A stretch of 64,000 nucleotides of DNA from an uncultured Eubacteriales bacterium (GTDB lineage: Bacteria; Bacillota; Clostridia; Christensenellales; Aristaeellaceae): contig CADBCY010000013.1 of the NCBI GenBank assembly GCA_902793325.1, forward strand, positions 1-64,000, in the 5' to 3' direction. Positions 51,814 to 60,212 of the stretch are shown here, one piece after another. Position 1 is the first letter of the stretch; every line of letters begins with the position of its first letter. Both the position numbers and the translations under genes were made by a program. The notes beneath the pieces are model-generated. The model was not told where the DNA came from. It saw only the letters and a list, made by a program, of their open reading frames with translations, and made no database searches.

Positions 51814-53217
51814 TCAGTCGATCTCCACCCACTCATACCCGAGGTACGTGGTGAACGCTTCCTTCAGGATGGCCTTCATGTGGCCCACGCCCACGGAGGT
51901 GTGGTGCTTGAAGCCGCCGCGGGCCAGCTTGATCATCTTCTCCTGCATGTCGGGCACCTCGCACACGCCCGCGCAGCCGAAGTAGCCGTCCTCGATGGGA
52001 TCGTCGGTGAACGCCGCCTCGGAGGCGTACATGATGATCTTGCCGTCCTTGGTCTGGCAGTTGGCCAGCGTGGTCGGGAAGGCGCGGATGCGGCCCTCGT
52101 TGGTGCCCCAGCCGGAGCCGGGATCGCCCTTGGCGAACATCTTGTGCTCGGTCACGGTGCCACGGCCGGTCATCAGTTGCTGGGCCACGGGGCCGCAGTG
52201 GAACAGCACGACCTTGTTCTCGTCGTCGCCATAGTTGTTGTTCCAGTCCAGCACCGCCGTGGGCATCTCGCTGGCGAGGCTCATGGCGCGCATGGTGAGC
52301 GCGGAGCACATGTCGATCTCGCAGGAGGCCGGGATGCCGCGGTCGTTGAGCTCGCTCAGCAGCACGCACGGGCACACGCGCAGGATGGTCTCCATCTCGT
52401 TCCAGCAGCGCAGCGTCAGCGCGTCCAGGTGGTACTCCTCGATGTACTCGTCGATCACGCAACTGATCTTGGACAGCATCAGCTTGTTCTTCGCGGGCAC
52501 GCCGGAGAAGTCGGTGTACTTCTCGAGCGCCGCCTGCTTGGCGAGCACCTTCGCGTCGTCGTCCGCGAGCTTGCCGACCTTGAACACCAGCTCGGACAGG
52601 TCGAAGGATTCGACGTTGATGCCGTACTTCTGCAGGGTGATCTCGTCGAAGCGCACGGTCTTGAACGCGGTGGTGCGCGCGCCGATGCAGCCCACGTTGA
52701 AGCGCTTCATGCCGTTCACGACGCGGCACACGGCAGCGAAGTCCACCATGTTCTGCCGGAACGCCGGGGTCAGCGGGTGCACCACGTGGGGCTTTAGCAC
52801 CGTGAAGGGCACGCCGTACTGGGTGAACACGTCGGTGACGGAGAACTTGCCGCAGAAGGCGTCGCGGCGGTGCTTGAAGTCCATCTTGCCGATCTCGTCC
52901 GGGTATGCCTGCATCAGGATCGGCACGCCCGCGTCCTGCAGCGCGGTGATGGCGCCGTTCTCGTCGGCGAAGATGGGCATGGAGAAGATCACGCCGTCGA
53001 ACTGCCCCTCGTGCTCCTTGAGCCACTTGGCGTACAGGAGGCCCTCGTCGCGGGTCTCGATGCCGCCGTAGCGGGTCAGCTCCGCGTCCATGGCGATGTA
53101 GTCGTATCCGGCGTCGGTCACGGCCTTGATCATGTCCTCGCGCGCGCCGTAGATCAGCTCGCCCGGCATGAAGCCGCGGTTCGCGAACGCCAGCGCAAAT
53201 GTCATTTTCCTGCCCAT
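51814..53217 (-). CDS. L-fucose/L-arabinose isomerase family protein
   Basis: 467 residues related to the L-fucose isomerase superfamily, with the C-terminal FucIase-type domain around GRGTVTEHKMFAKG and the conserved metal-site candidates Glu and Asp in the CWNEMETILRVCPC and LDWNNNY segments. GGAGG lies upstream of the ATG. First gene of the operon with kinase and dehydrogenase. The family includes several aldose-ketose isomerases, so fucose itself is only one possibility. Its promoter region carries two AraC-type direct repeats. Confidence 0.85.
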   Translation of the reverse strand: MGRKMTFALAFANRGFMPGELIYGAREDMIKAVTDAGYDYIAMDAELTRYGGIETRDEGLLYAKWLKEHEGQFDGVIFSMPIFADENGAITALQDAGVPILMQAYPDEIGKMDFKHRRDAFCGKFSVTDVFTQYGVPFTVLKPHVVHPLTPAFRQNMVDFAAVCRVVNGMKRFNVGCIGARTTAFKTVRFDEITLQKYGINVESFDLSELVFKVGKLADDDAKVLAKQAALEKYTDFSGVPAKNKLMLSKISCVIDEYIEEYHLDALTLRCWNEMETILRVCPCVLLSELNDRGIPASCEIDMCSALTMRAMSLASEMPTAVLDWNNNYGDDENKVVLFHCGPVAQQLMTGRGTVTEHKMFAKGDPGSGWGTNEGRIRAFPTTLANCQTKDGKIIMYASEAAFTDDPIEDGYFGCAGVCEVPDMQEKMIKLARGGFKHHTSVGVGHMKAILKEAFTTYLGYEWVEID

Positions 53218-53283
53218 GATGATGTTCCTCCCTCAATGGTATTGTGTGCGACAACAGCGGGCCTTTTGCCCGTTCATAATCCC

Positions 53284-53355
53284 ATCTTAACAAACCGCCG
53301 GTGTGAAAGATAGGGCCAGTTGTACACTTTTCTTTGAATTTGTACGCACTTTTCT
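53284..53355 (-). promoter_or_regulatory. Isomerase-operon promoter region with paired AraC-type sites
   Basis: Two direct repeats, TTGTACACTTTTCT (53320-53333) and TTGTACGCACTTTTCT (53340-53355) on the plus strand, start 20 bases apart, about two helical turns. They lie upstream of a weak -10-like TAAGAT (minus strand, 53284-53289) with no good -35. That is the pattern expected of an activator-dependent promoter used by an AraC-family protein such as the divergent PocR-like regulator. The rest of the 336-base gap holds the regulator's promoter and small repeats. Confidence 0.6.
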
Positions 53356-53384
53356 GGACATTTACCGCGAGGGCGTAGTATAAT
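53355..53384 (+). promoter_or_regulatory. Promoter of the PocR-like regulator
   Basis: TGGACA (53355-53360) and TATAAT (53379-53384) with 18-base spacing. The -35 touches the second AraC-type repeat, so the regulator could also control itself. Confidence 0.6.
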
Positions 53385-53441
53385 GATTAGGCAACCGGCG
53401 CGAAGCGCGGTTGGCCGGGTCGCCGGGCCGCAAAGCGCGCA

Positions 53442-53532
53442 CGGCGACAATCACAGATATAATAAGTTAGAAATACTTATGTATTCCGGATCGCCGAGGT
53501 AGAAAACGACTGCGCCGACAATCAGACATATA
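53442..53532 (+). repeat. Direct repeat pair in the regulator 5' leader
   Basis: CGGCGACAATCACAGATATA (53442-53461) and CGCCGACAATCAGACATATA (53513-53532) flank an ATAAG/CTTAT inverted repeat in the roughly 160-base leader. They may be regulatory sites or leader structure. Confidence 0.4.
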
Positions 53533-53553
53533 CGGCAGCGGAGGTGCGCCGAC

Positions 53554-54426
53554 ATGTTCTCATCCTTCGATTTCGTCAAGCTGAACGCCATCCTGCGGGA
53601 CTTCTACAACCTGACGGGCATTCGCATCACCGTGTTCGACGACGCCTGCCGGGAGATCACGTCCTACCCCGCGCAGGTAGCGCCCGTGTGCCGGTACATC
53701 CGCGGCAGCGCCGCCGCCGCTTCCGCCTGCCATGCCTGCGACCGGGAAGCCTGCGGCCGGGCGCTGGCGCTGCGCGCGCCCTACGTGTACCGCTGCCACG
53801 CGGGGCTGACGGAGGCCGTGACGCCGGTATTCCGCGGGGATCTCGTCGTGGCCTACGTGGCGTTCGGGCACCTGTTCTGCTATCCCTCCCGGGCGGAGGG
53901 GCGCGCGGCGATCCTTTTGAGCTGCCGGGCCTACGGGCTGGACGAGGCCGCCCTCGCCGCGCTGGTGGACGCCCTGCCGGACACGGAGGAAACTTATATT
54001 TTGTCCGCCGCCCATGTGTTGGAGGCGCTGGCGAATTACCTGTGCATGGACCGCATGATTATGCTCCGCCAGCAGGCGCTGCAGGTGCAGATCGACGAGT
54101 ACATCTCCGGCCACTTCACCGAGGACATCAACGCCGACAGCCTGTGCCGGCGGTTCAACATCGGCCGCACGGCGCTGTACGAATTCGCGCGGCAGAACTA
54201 CGGCATGGGCATCGCGCGGCACGTGCGCCAGCTCCGCATCGAGCACGCCAAGCAGTTGCTCGCCGCCCGCCCGGAGCTGAACATCAGCGAGATCGCCGAT
54301 GCGTGCGGGTTCTCCGACTACAACTACTTCATCACCGTATTCAGCCGCACGGTGGGCATGTCGCCGAGGAAGTACCGGGTGCGGGAGGGCCGGGCGGCGC
54401 CCGAAGGAACGGAAAACAGGGCGTAG
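53554..54426 (+). CDS. AraC-family regulator with PocR sensory domain
   Basis: 290 residues. The N-terminal PocR domain (about 5-150) has the LNAILRDFYNLTGIRITVFD start, the Cys-rich CRYIRG..CHACDREACGRA segment and the YRCHAGLTEAVTPV core; PocR domains sense small diols or sugars-derived ligands. The C-terminal AraC domain (about 180-280) has both helix-turn-helix motifs (INADSLCRRFNIGRTALYEF; ISEIADACGFSDYNYFITVF). GGAGGT lies 8 bases before the ATG. It is divergent from the isomerase operon, its probable target, and convergent with a cobalamin riboswitch. Confidence 0.9.
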   Translation: MFSSFDFVKLNAILRDFYNLTGIRITVFDDACREITSYPAQVAPVCRYIRGSAAAASACHACDREACGRALALRAPYVYRCHAGLTEAVTPVFRGDLVVAYVAFGHLFCYPSRAEGRAAILLSCRAYGLDEAALAALVDALPDTEETYILSAAHVLEALANYLCMDRMIMLRQQALQVQIDEYISGHFTEDINADSLCRRFNIGRTALYEFARQNYGMGIARHVRQLRIEHAKQLLAARPELNISEIADACGFSDYNYFITVFSRTVGMSPRKYRVREGRAAPEGTENRA

Positions 54427-54438
54427 CACGCGGTTCGG

Positions 54439-54473
54439 GACGGCGCCGCTGCCCTGCGGCAGGCGCCGTCTTT
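54439..54473 (+). terminator. Terminator of the PocR-like regulator gene
   Basis: GACGGCGCC..TGCC with GGCA..GGCGCCGTC, then TTT, 12 bases after the stop. Read from the other strand there is no T-tract, so it should not stop antisense transcription. Confidence 0.75.
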
Positions 54474-54677
54474 CGCATGCTGCTCCCTGTTCGCTCAGAA
54501 TCCCGGGTTCCCGGCGCGCCGGGCGACGGACCGCGTCCAAGGGGGAAGGACGTTCGGCCCGCACAGGGCGGCACCCCTCGCCGTCCGCCGGGAACCCCGT
54601 GGCCGGATCGCGCCCTTACCGGGGGCGCTCCGCGGCCGGATCGCGCGAGCGACGGGTACCAGCCGGCGTCCGCGCGC

Positions 54678-54715
54678 AAAAAAGCAGGATCGTTCGACCG
54701 CCGTCGATACGTCCC
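54678..54715 (-). terminator. Candidate expression-platform terminator of the cobalamin riboswitch
   Basis: Minus-strand hairpin 54715-54687 (GGACG..TCGAC, GGCG loop, GTCGA..CG..TCC, with small internal loops) followed by TGC and six Ts (54683-54678). It lies about 90 bases beyond the aptamer and before the regulator gene. The imperfect stem makes the call moderate. Confidence 0.5.
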
Positions 54716-54806
54716 GCATCATGCGCACCGCCGGGGCATACCTCTCCCCTGTCGCGACGCTCAGGAACATATCTTTCTTTAGGCCGAAGAAATCGATACG
54801 CTTGTC

Positions 54807-54966
54807 CACGGGCAGGTCTTCTGACTCAGCATCCTCGCCGTCGCCCGCCTTCTCGGCTCTCGCCAATGGCTTCGGGCGCGGCTCCGCATCACAGCAGCGG
54901 TCCTGTCGGGGATTTGCACCCCGTTCCCGTATTCTCCCGGGCCGCCGAAGCGCCCGGGCACCCGTG
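54807..54966 (-). ncRNA. Cobalamin riboswitch aptamer
   Basis: Minus strand shows the conserved features in order: P1 strand CACGGG, GGGAACGGGGTGCAAATCCC, GACAGGACCGCTGCTGTGA, the B12-box-like GCCATTGGC, and AGTCAGAAGACCTGCC, closing with P1 strand CCCGTG. The 5' end has the expected promoter. Downstream there is no recognisable gene on this strand; the transcript would run into the 3' end of the PocR-like regulator gene in antisense. Within 54474-54806 I see only the candidate terminator, GC-rich direct repeats (GCGCGATCCGGCC twice) and weak ORFs. Confidence 0.9.
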
Positions 54967-54996
54967 GATTTCCCACTATCAAATTGTCACGAATAC

Positions 54997-55025
54997 ATGA
55001 TACCATACTTTCCGGGATTTGTAAA
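54997..55025 (-). promoter_or_regulatory. Promoter of the cobalamin riboswitch transcript
   Basis: Minus-strand TTTACA and TATCAT with 17-base spacing, about 30 bases ahead of the aptamer. Confidence 0.75.
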
Positions 55026-55090
55026 GGTTTTTTTGCAGCGGAACAAGGCGTTTCGCGATTTCGTCCAATCGGAAAAAGGAGGTGCTTTCC

Positions 55091-55336
55091 ATGGAGAAGG
55101 ACCGGTTCATCCCCCGCGAAAAGCTGGGAAAGAAGGCGCGCAAGGCGCTGGACCGCGAGGGCCGCGCCACCTGGGGCATCCGCCCCGTGACCCGCCGGGT
55201 ACAGAGCGGCAAGCTCTACGACCGGAAAAAGCGGCCCCATGACCGTTATGACGACGGCATGGGGCCTTTTCGCGCGCGGGAATCTTCCATGGAATGTCAC
55301 GGCAGTTGCGTTGACAAAGCCCCGCGGGCGGGGTAG
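55091..55336 (+). CDS. Small basic protein of unknown function
   Basis: 81 residues from ATG 55091, chosen because AAGGAGGT lies 7 bases upstream. The basic N-terminal half (FIPREKLGKKARKALDREGR, then a TWGIRPVTRRV segment) looks like a short conserved family seen in Clostridia. The C-terminal half overlaps a terminator-like hairpin (GGCCCCATG/CATGGGGCC, 55231-55265) and the promoter of the next gene, so the true protein might be shorter or the end unconserved. Function unknown. Confidence 0.65.
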   Translation: MEKDRFIPREKLGKKARKALDREGRATWGIRPVTRRVQSGKLYDRKKRPHDRYDDGMGPFRARESSMECHGSCVDKAPRAG

Positions 55337-55339
55337 AAT
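55311..55339 (+). promoter_or_regulatory. Promoter of the radical SAM gene
   Basis: TTGACA and TAGAAT with 17-base spacing; it overlaps the 3' end of the preceding small gene, whose TAG stop is part of the -10. Confidence 0.8.
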
Positions 55340-55374
55340 GATGCTATCCCATCCACGAGATCGGAGGCATGGCC

Positions 55375-56499
55375 ATGTACATATCCAAGCGGGACGCCCT
55401 CAGCTGGTTCGAGTTCTTCGCGCAGCTCCCCGAGGAGGAGGGGCTCAGCCCCCGGCAGCAGGAGATCGCATGGGCGGTGATCGCGCAGATCGAGTCCGCC
55501 GAGGAGTCGCGCATCCGGGCGCTGGAGGAAGCCGTCCCCGGGCTTCGCAGCCTGGAGGGCCGCACGCGCTATGTGGGCGACGACGCGCGCTTTCCCCGCG
55601 GCTGCCGGTCCTGCCTGCTGGGCACGGGCCTGAGCGCCGTGCGCCGCACCAACCGCTGCAACCTGCGCTGCCCGTTCTGCTATGACTACGGCGAGATGGA
55701 CGACCAGCCGCCCATCGGCGCGGGCTACTGGGAGATCGGCGGCAGCCGCTTCCGCGAGGAGGACGTCGAGCTGCTGCTCCGCGTCCACGAGCCGCCCACG
55801 GGCATATGCTACGTGTACCTGGAGCCCTTCCTGGAGATCGAGCAGTACTACGGCATCATTGCGCGCTTCCACGCCGCGGGGGTGCACCAGCACCTGTACA
55901 CCAACGGCACGCTGGCGACCGAGGAGAACCTGCGGGCGCTGGGCGCGGCGGGGCTGGACGAGCTGCGCTTCAACCTGGGCGCCTCGGGCGCGGCGGACCG
56001 CGTGATCGAGGCCATGGGCATCGCGAAGCGGTACATCCCGTGGGTGGGCATCGAAACGCCCATGACGCCGGAGTTCTTCGACGCCTTCCACGAAAAGAAG
56101 GACGCGATACTGGCCACGGGCATCGACTTCATGAACTGCGCGGAGCTGCACCTGAACCCCAACAACCTGGGCAACTACTGGGGCGAGCCGCTGTACATGT
56201 ACCGCCACGGCTACGTCTCCCCCATCTGGAGCCACGAGCTGACGCTGCGACTGATGCGCGAGGCCGCCGAGGAGGGCTGGCCGGTGACGCTCCACGACTG
56301 CTGCAACCGCACCAAGTTCGCGCGCGATCTGAACCTGCGGGCGAAGGAGGGCGGCTGGTTCGGCGCCAGCGCCTACGGCAGCGAGTTCCCCGGCATCCCC
56401 TTCGAGGCCTTCCTGCCCATCCTGCGGGACGACACCTTCCGGTTCGTGAAGGAAGCGCCGCTGCCGGTCGGCTACCGGCTGGAGGACGGGGTGATTTAG
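55375..56499 (+). CDS. Radical SAM protein of unknown substrate
   Basis: 374 residues from ATG 55375 (GGAGG 7 bases upstream; the ATG two codons earlier is too close to it). The N-terminal region contains an extra Cys pair (GCRSC), followed by the cluster motif RRTNRCNLRCPFCYDYG. The TIM-barrel part keeps YLEPFLEIEQYYG and HLYTNGTLATEENLRAL, typical of radical SAM enzymes that act on peptides or cofactors. A Cys-Cys pair (HDCCNRT) lies near residue 315. No peptide substrate gene is adjacent except the small basic protein upstream. Function not recognised. Confidence 0.85.
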   Translation: MYISKRDALSWFEFFAQLPEEEGLSPRQQEIAWAVIAQIESAEESRIRALEEAVPGLRSLEGRTRYVGDDARFPRGCRSCLLGTGLSAVRRTNRCNLRCPFCYDYGEMDDQPPIGAGYWEIGGSRFREEDVELLLRVHEPPTGICYVYLEPFLEIEQYYGIIARFHAAGVHQHLYTNGTLATEENLRALGAAGLDELRFNLGASGAADRVIEAMGIAKRYIPWVGIETPMTPEFFDAFHEKKDAILATGIDFMNCAELHLNPNNLGNYWGEPLYMYRHGYVSPIWSHELTLRLMREAAEEGWPVTLHDCCNRTKFARDLNLRAKEGGWFGASAYGSEFPGIPFEAFLPILRDDTFRFVKEAPLPVGYRLEDGVI

Positions 56500-56667
56500 C
56501 GCGTTTCCACGCCCTGCGGGCGCGGTTTGGTCGCACGGACGCGCCGCATTAAAGGCTTCGGAAGCGCGCGTTTGCGCGCCGGAGTGCGCGGTTTTGCCGT
56601 AGAAAGCCAAAGGAGCATGCCCACCGCGGCATGCGCATGATTTGTCACGAAGAAAGGAAACCTGTCT

Positions 56668-57384
56668 ATGCTTACGCTCGATCACGTCACGCGCAGGTAT
56701 CTGCGCCGCACGGCCCTGCGCGAGGTGTCCCTCACGCTGGACGCGGGAAAGATGTGCCTGCTGCTCGGCCCCAACGGCAGCGGCAAGACCACCATGATGA
56801 AGCTGATCGCCGGGCTGGCCCAGCCCACCTCGGGCCGGATCCTGTTCGAGGGCATGCCCATCGGGCGGGAGAGCAAGGCGTGCATCGCCTACATGCCCAC
56901 GGAGAACTACTTCTACAATTACATGACCATCCGCGACGCCGGGCGCTACTATGCCGACTTCTTCGAGGATTTCAGCCTCGGCGACTTCCGCCGCCAACTG
57001 ATCGACATGGGACTCGACCCCCGGGACCGCATCCGCCAGTTGTCCTCGGGCATGGCGGCCAAGCTGCGGCTGGCGCTGATCCTGAGCCGCGACGCGCGGC
57101 TGATGATGTTCGACGAGCCGCTGAACGGCGTGGACATCCTCACCCGGACGCAGGTGATCGACGCGCTGCTGAAGGGCCGCAAGGACGGCCGCACGCTGCT
57201 GATCTCCACCCACCTGGTGGACGAGCTGGAGGACGTGGTGGACGAGGCCATCCTGCTGAAGGAGGGCGAGCTGATGGGCAGCGGCGCGAAGGCCGAGCTG
57301 TGCGGGGGCGGCACGCTGAAGGACCTGTACCTTCGCGTGTACGGGCGCCAGTCCGTGGAGGAAGGGGTGCAGGGCAATGCTTAA
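56668..57384 (+). CDS. ABC transporter ATP-binding protein
   Basis: 238 residues with Walker A GPNGSGKT, signature LSSGMAAKL (a variant of LSGGQ), Walker B LMMFDEPLNGVD and the His switch STHLVDE. AAAGGA lies upstream of the ATG. It overlaps the permease gene by 8 bases. YtrB/YtrE-like exporters of this shape often have a GntR regulator first; none is present here. The 168-base gap before it has only GC-rich hairpins (for example GCGCGC..GCGCGC at 56571-56586). Confidence 0.9.
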   Translation: MLTLDHVTRRYLRRTALREVSLTLDAGKMCLLLGPNGSGKTTMMKLIAGLAQPTSGRILFEGMPIGRESKACIAYMPTENYFYNYMTIRDAGRYYADFFEDFSLGDFRRQLIDMGLDPRDRIRQLSSGMAAKLRLALILSRDARLMMFDEPLNGVDILTRTQVIDALLKGRKDGRTLLISTHLVDELEDVVDEAILLKEGELMGSGAKAELCGGGTLKDLYLRVYGRQSVEEGVQGNA

Positions 57385-58189
57385 GCTGATGAAATACGAA
57401 TTCCGCAAGCTGCGCACCACGCTGGTGGGGCTGCTGCTGGCGATGGTGGTGCTGGAGCTGACGTTCGTGCTGGGCAACAGCCTGGGCAAGGACGGCATGG
57501 TGATCACCAGCGTGGTGCTGCTGAGCCTGCTGGCGTTCGGGGCCTACGTCTACATCCTGATCAGCGGCGTGGTCAGCTATTCCCGCGAATTGAAGGACCG
57601 CACCGGCTACCTGGTGTTCATGACGCCCACGCGGCCCATCTCCGTGGTGCTGTCGAAGCTGCTCTGCACGCTGCTGGCGGGCGTGGCGCTGACGGCGATC
57701 CTCTCGCTGGCGGCGGTGCTGGACTACGCCTACCTGGCCCGCAGGCTGGGCCTGACGGAAAACCTCGTCGACCAGTTCAACCGCTTCGTGCGCTTCACGA
57801 TCGGCGACATGAGCTTCAACCTGCAGGGCACGCTGCGGGTGGTCGCCTTCACCGGCCTGTCGGTGCTCATCGAGGTCATGCTGGCCATGTGCACCGCCTA
57901 CCTGGCCATCACCGTCAGCGCCACGGTGCTGCAGAACCGCAAGGGCTTCCTGCGCGGGCTGGTGAGCCTGGTGCTGTTCTTCCTGCTCAGTTGGGGCTCC
58001 ACCTGGCTCAGCGGCAAGGCCGTCGAGCTGGTGCCCGGCGCGTTCGGCACCGGCATCGACAACCCCGCGTCCATGGACATGCAGACCTTCAGCTACATGC
58101 TCGGGGTCTCGCTGTGCCTGCACCTCGCGCTGGGCGCGGTGTTCGCCGTGCTGTCGGCCTCCCTGCTGAAGCGAAAGGTCAGTCTGTAA
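57377..58189 (+). CDS. ABC-2 family permease
   Basis: 270 residues with six membrane segments, the conserved KDRTGYLVFMTPTRPISVVLSK-type segment after the second helix (quoted in part), and a large first extracytoplasmic loop. It is translationally coupled to the ATPase gene and followed one base later by uvrC, so all three may be on one transcript. Substrate unknown. Confidence 0.85.
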   Translation: MLKLMKYEFRKLRTTLVGLLLAMVVLELTFVLGNSLGKDGMVITSVVLLSLLAFGAYVYILISGVVSYSRELKDRTGYLVFMTPTRPISVVLSKLLCTLLAGVALTAILSLAAVLDYAYLARRLGLTENLVDQFNRFVRFTIGDMSFNLQGTLRVVAFTGLSVLIEVMLAMCTAYLAITVSATVLQNRKGFLRGLVSLVLFFLLSWGSTWLSGKAVELVPGAFGTGIDNPASMDMQTFSYMLGVSLCLHLALGAVFAVLSASLLKRKVSL

Positions 58190-58190
58190 C

Positions 58191-60155
58191 ATGAGCGATC
58201 TGTTCACCGAATTCATGGGCGAGGCCGCCCCCGTCCCCTACTCCGCCGCGGACAAGCGGCCCTGGAACGGCGCGCGCATGAACCCGCAGCTCGAGTTCAA
58301 GCTCAGGAACCTGCCGGATTCGCCGGGCTGCTATTTGATGAAGTCCGAGGGCGAGATCATCTACGTGGGCAAGGCCGTGAACCTGAAGAACCGCGTGAGC
58401 CAGTACTTCCACTACAGCGCCCAGCACAGCCCCAAGGTGCGGGCCATGGTGGAAAAGATCGACGACTTCGACATCATGCTGGTGGACGGCGAGCTGGAGG
58501 CCTTCACGCTGGAGTGCAACCTCATCAAGCTGCACATGCCCCGCTACAACATCCGGCTGAAGGACGACAAGGCCTACCCCTACATCCGCGTGGACCTGCG
58601 CCAGCCCTTTCCCCGCGTGGAGCTGGCCCGGCGGCAGGAGAAGGACGGCGCGAAGTACTTCGGCCCCTTCCAGGGCGCCACGGTGGTGCGCGAGGTGCTG
58701 GACGTGGTGCGCATGGTGTTCCCCATCCGCTGCTGCGCCTGGGCCATCAACCCCGACAAGCCGCGCCGCCCGTGCGTCCACCACCAGGTGGGCCAGTGCC
58801 CCGCCCCGTGCGCGGGGCTGATCCCGGAGGAGGACTACCGCGCGACCATCCTGAAGGTGATGGATTTCCTGAACGGCCGGTACGACCCGGTGCTGGACGA
58901 GCTCCGGGCGCGCATGGCGGAGGCCTCGAAGGCGATGAACTACGAGCGCGCCGCCGTGTACCGCGACCGCATCCGCGCCGTGGAGGCGGTGATGCAGAAG
59001 CAGAAGGCCATCTCCACAACCCAGGGAGACCAGGACATCATCGCCATGCTGCCCCACGACGCCGACGCGCTGGTGCAGCTGATGTTCGTGCGCTCCGGGC
59101 GGCTGATCGGCTCCGAGCGCTTCACGCTGGAGGGCGCGGCGGACGAGCCGCCGGGCGAGGTGCTGACGCAGTTCATGCTGCAATACTACGGCCCGGAGAT
59201 CACCCCGCCCCACGAGATCCTGCTCTCGGCCACGCCGCCGGAGCAGCCGGTGGTGGAGGAGCTGCTCAGCGAGCAGCACGGCCGGCGCACCTACATCCTG
59301 GTGCCCCGGCGGGGCGAAAAGCTCAAGCTGGTGCGCATGGCGGTGAAGAACCTGAAGGACGAGGCCCAGAAGCTCGACCGCCGCAACGCCAACAGCTACG
59401 CCCGCACGCAGGGCGCGCTGGAGGAGCTGCAGCGCGTGCTGTGCCTGGAGAAGCCGCCGCGGCGCATCGAGGGCTACGACATCTCCAACACCCAGGGCGC
59501 GCAGAGCGTGGCCAGCGAGGTGGTGATGGTGGACGGGAAGAGCGCCAACAAGGAGTACCGCCACTACCGCATCAAGACCGTGGAGGGGGCGAACGACTTC
59601 GCCAGCATGTACGAGGTCATTACCCGCCGCCTGTCCCACGGGCTGGACGAGCTGGCCGAGCGCCGGGCGCAGGGGCTGGACCCCGAGGGCGGCCGGTTCT
59701 CCTGGCTCCCGGACCTCATCCTGGTGGACGGCGGGCGCGGCCAGTTGAACGCCGCCCGCGAGGCCATGCTGGCGCAGGGGCTGGACATCCCGATGATCGG
59801 CCTGGCCAAGCGCATCGAGGAGATCGTGCTGCCGGACGAGGAGGAGAGCATCCTGCTGGACCGCCACTCCGGCGCGCTGCACCTGATCCAGCGCGTGCGC
59901 GACGAGAGCCACCGCTTCGCCATCATCCACCACCGGACGCTGCGCGCGCGGGCCAGCATTTCCTCGAAGCTGGATGGCGTGCCCGGCGTGGGCGAGAAGC
60001 GCAAGCGGGCCATACTGAAGCACTTTAAGACCGTGGAAGCGCTGCGCGCCGCGTCGCTGGAGGACATCGAGCAGGTGCCCGGCCTGCCCGCCGCGGTGGC
60101 CGCGTCGGTCTACCGCTTCCTGCGCGCAGAGGAAGCCGGGCAGAAGGAAACGTAA
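58191..60155 (+). CDS. uvrC: Excinuclease ABC subunit C
   Basis: Makes both incisions in nucleotide excision repair. 654 residues: GIY-YIG domain (GCYLMKSEGEIIYVGKAVNL, from about residue 44), Cys-rich linker (CCAWAI..CVHHQVGQCPAPC), UVR domain (AMNYERAAVYRDRIRAVE), RNase H-like C-terminal nuclease (EGYDISNTQG; LVDGGRGQLNAA) and helix-hairpin-helix end (GVPGVGEKRKRAILKHF). The N-terminal extension of about 29 residues is unusual; an ATG at 58278 gives a standard length but has no clear RBS. Confidence 0.97.
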   Translation: MSDLFTEFMGEAAPVPYSAADKRPWNGARMNPQLEFKLRNLPDSPGCYLMKSEGEIIYVGKAVNLKNRVSQYFHYSAQHSPKVRAMVEKIDDFDIMLVDGELEAFTLECNLIKLHMPRYNIRLKDDKAYPYIRVDLRQPFPRVELARRQEKDGAKYFGPFQGATVVREVLDVVRMVFPIRCCAWAINPDKPRRPCVHHQVGQCPAPCAGLIPEEDYRATILKVMDFLNGRYDPVLDELRARMAEASKAMNYERAAVYRDRIRAVEAVMQKQKAISTTQGDQDIIAMLPHDADALVQLMFVRSGRLIGSERFTLEGAADEPPGEVLTQFMLQYYGPEITPPHEILLSATPPEQPVVEELLSEQHGRRTYILVPRRGEKLKLVRMAVKNLKDEAQKLDRRNANSYARTQGALEELQRVLCLEKPPRRIEGYDISNTQGAQSVASEVVMVDGKSANKEYRHYRIKTVEGANDFASMYEVITRRLSHGLDELAERRAQGLDPEGGRFSWLPDLILVDGGRGQLNAAREAMLAQGLDIPMIGLAKRIEEIVLPDEEESILLDRHSGALHLIQRVRDESHRFAIIHHRTLRARASISSKLDGVPGVGEKRKRAILKHFKTVEALRAASLEDIEQVPGLPAAVAASVYRFLRAEEAGQKET

Positions 60156-60212
60156 GGGCAAAACGATTTCCGGCGAAGCCCTGAGGGCGTTTGCCTGATC
60201 GTGTACAATATC

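Noticed and set aside
54495-54866. A minus-strand frame of 123 codons downstream of, and starting inside, the cobalamin aptamer
   Set aside because: It begins within the riboswitch, lacks a ribosome site, and the Arg/Pro-rich product resembles no family. A shorter start near 54747 has only a weak site. I treat the riboswitch as having no coding target, with low certainty.
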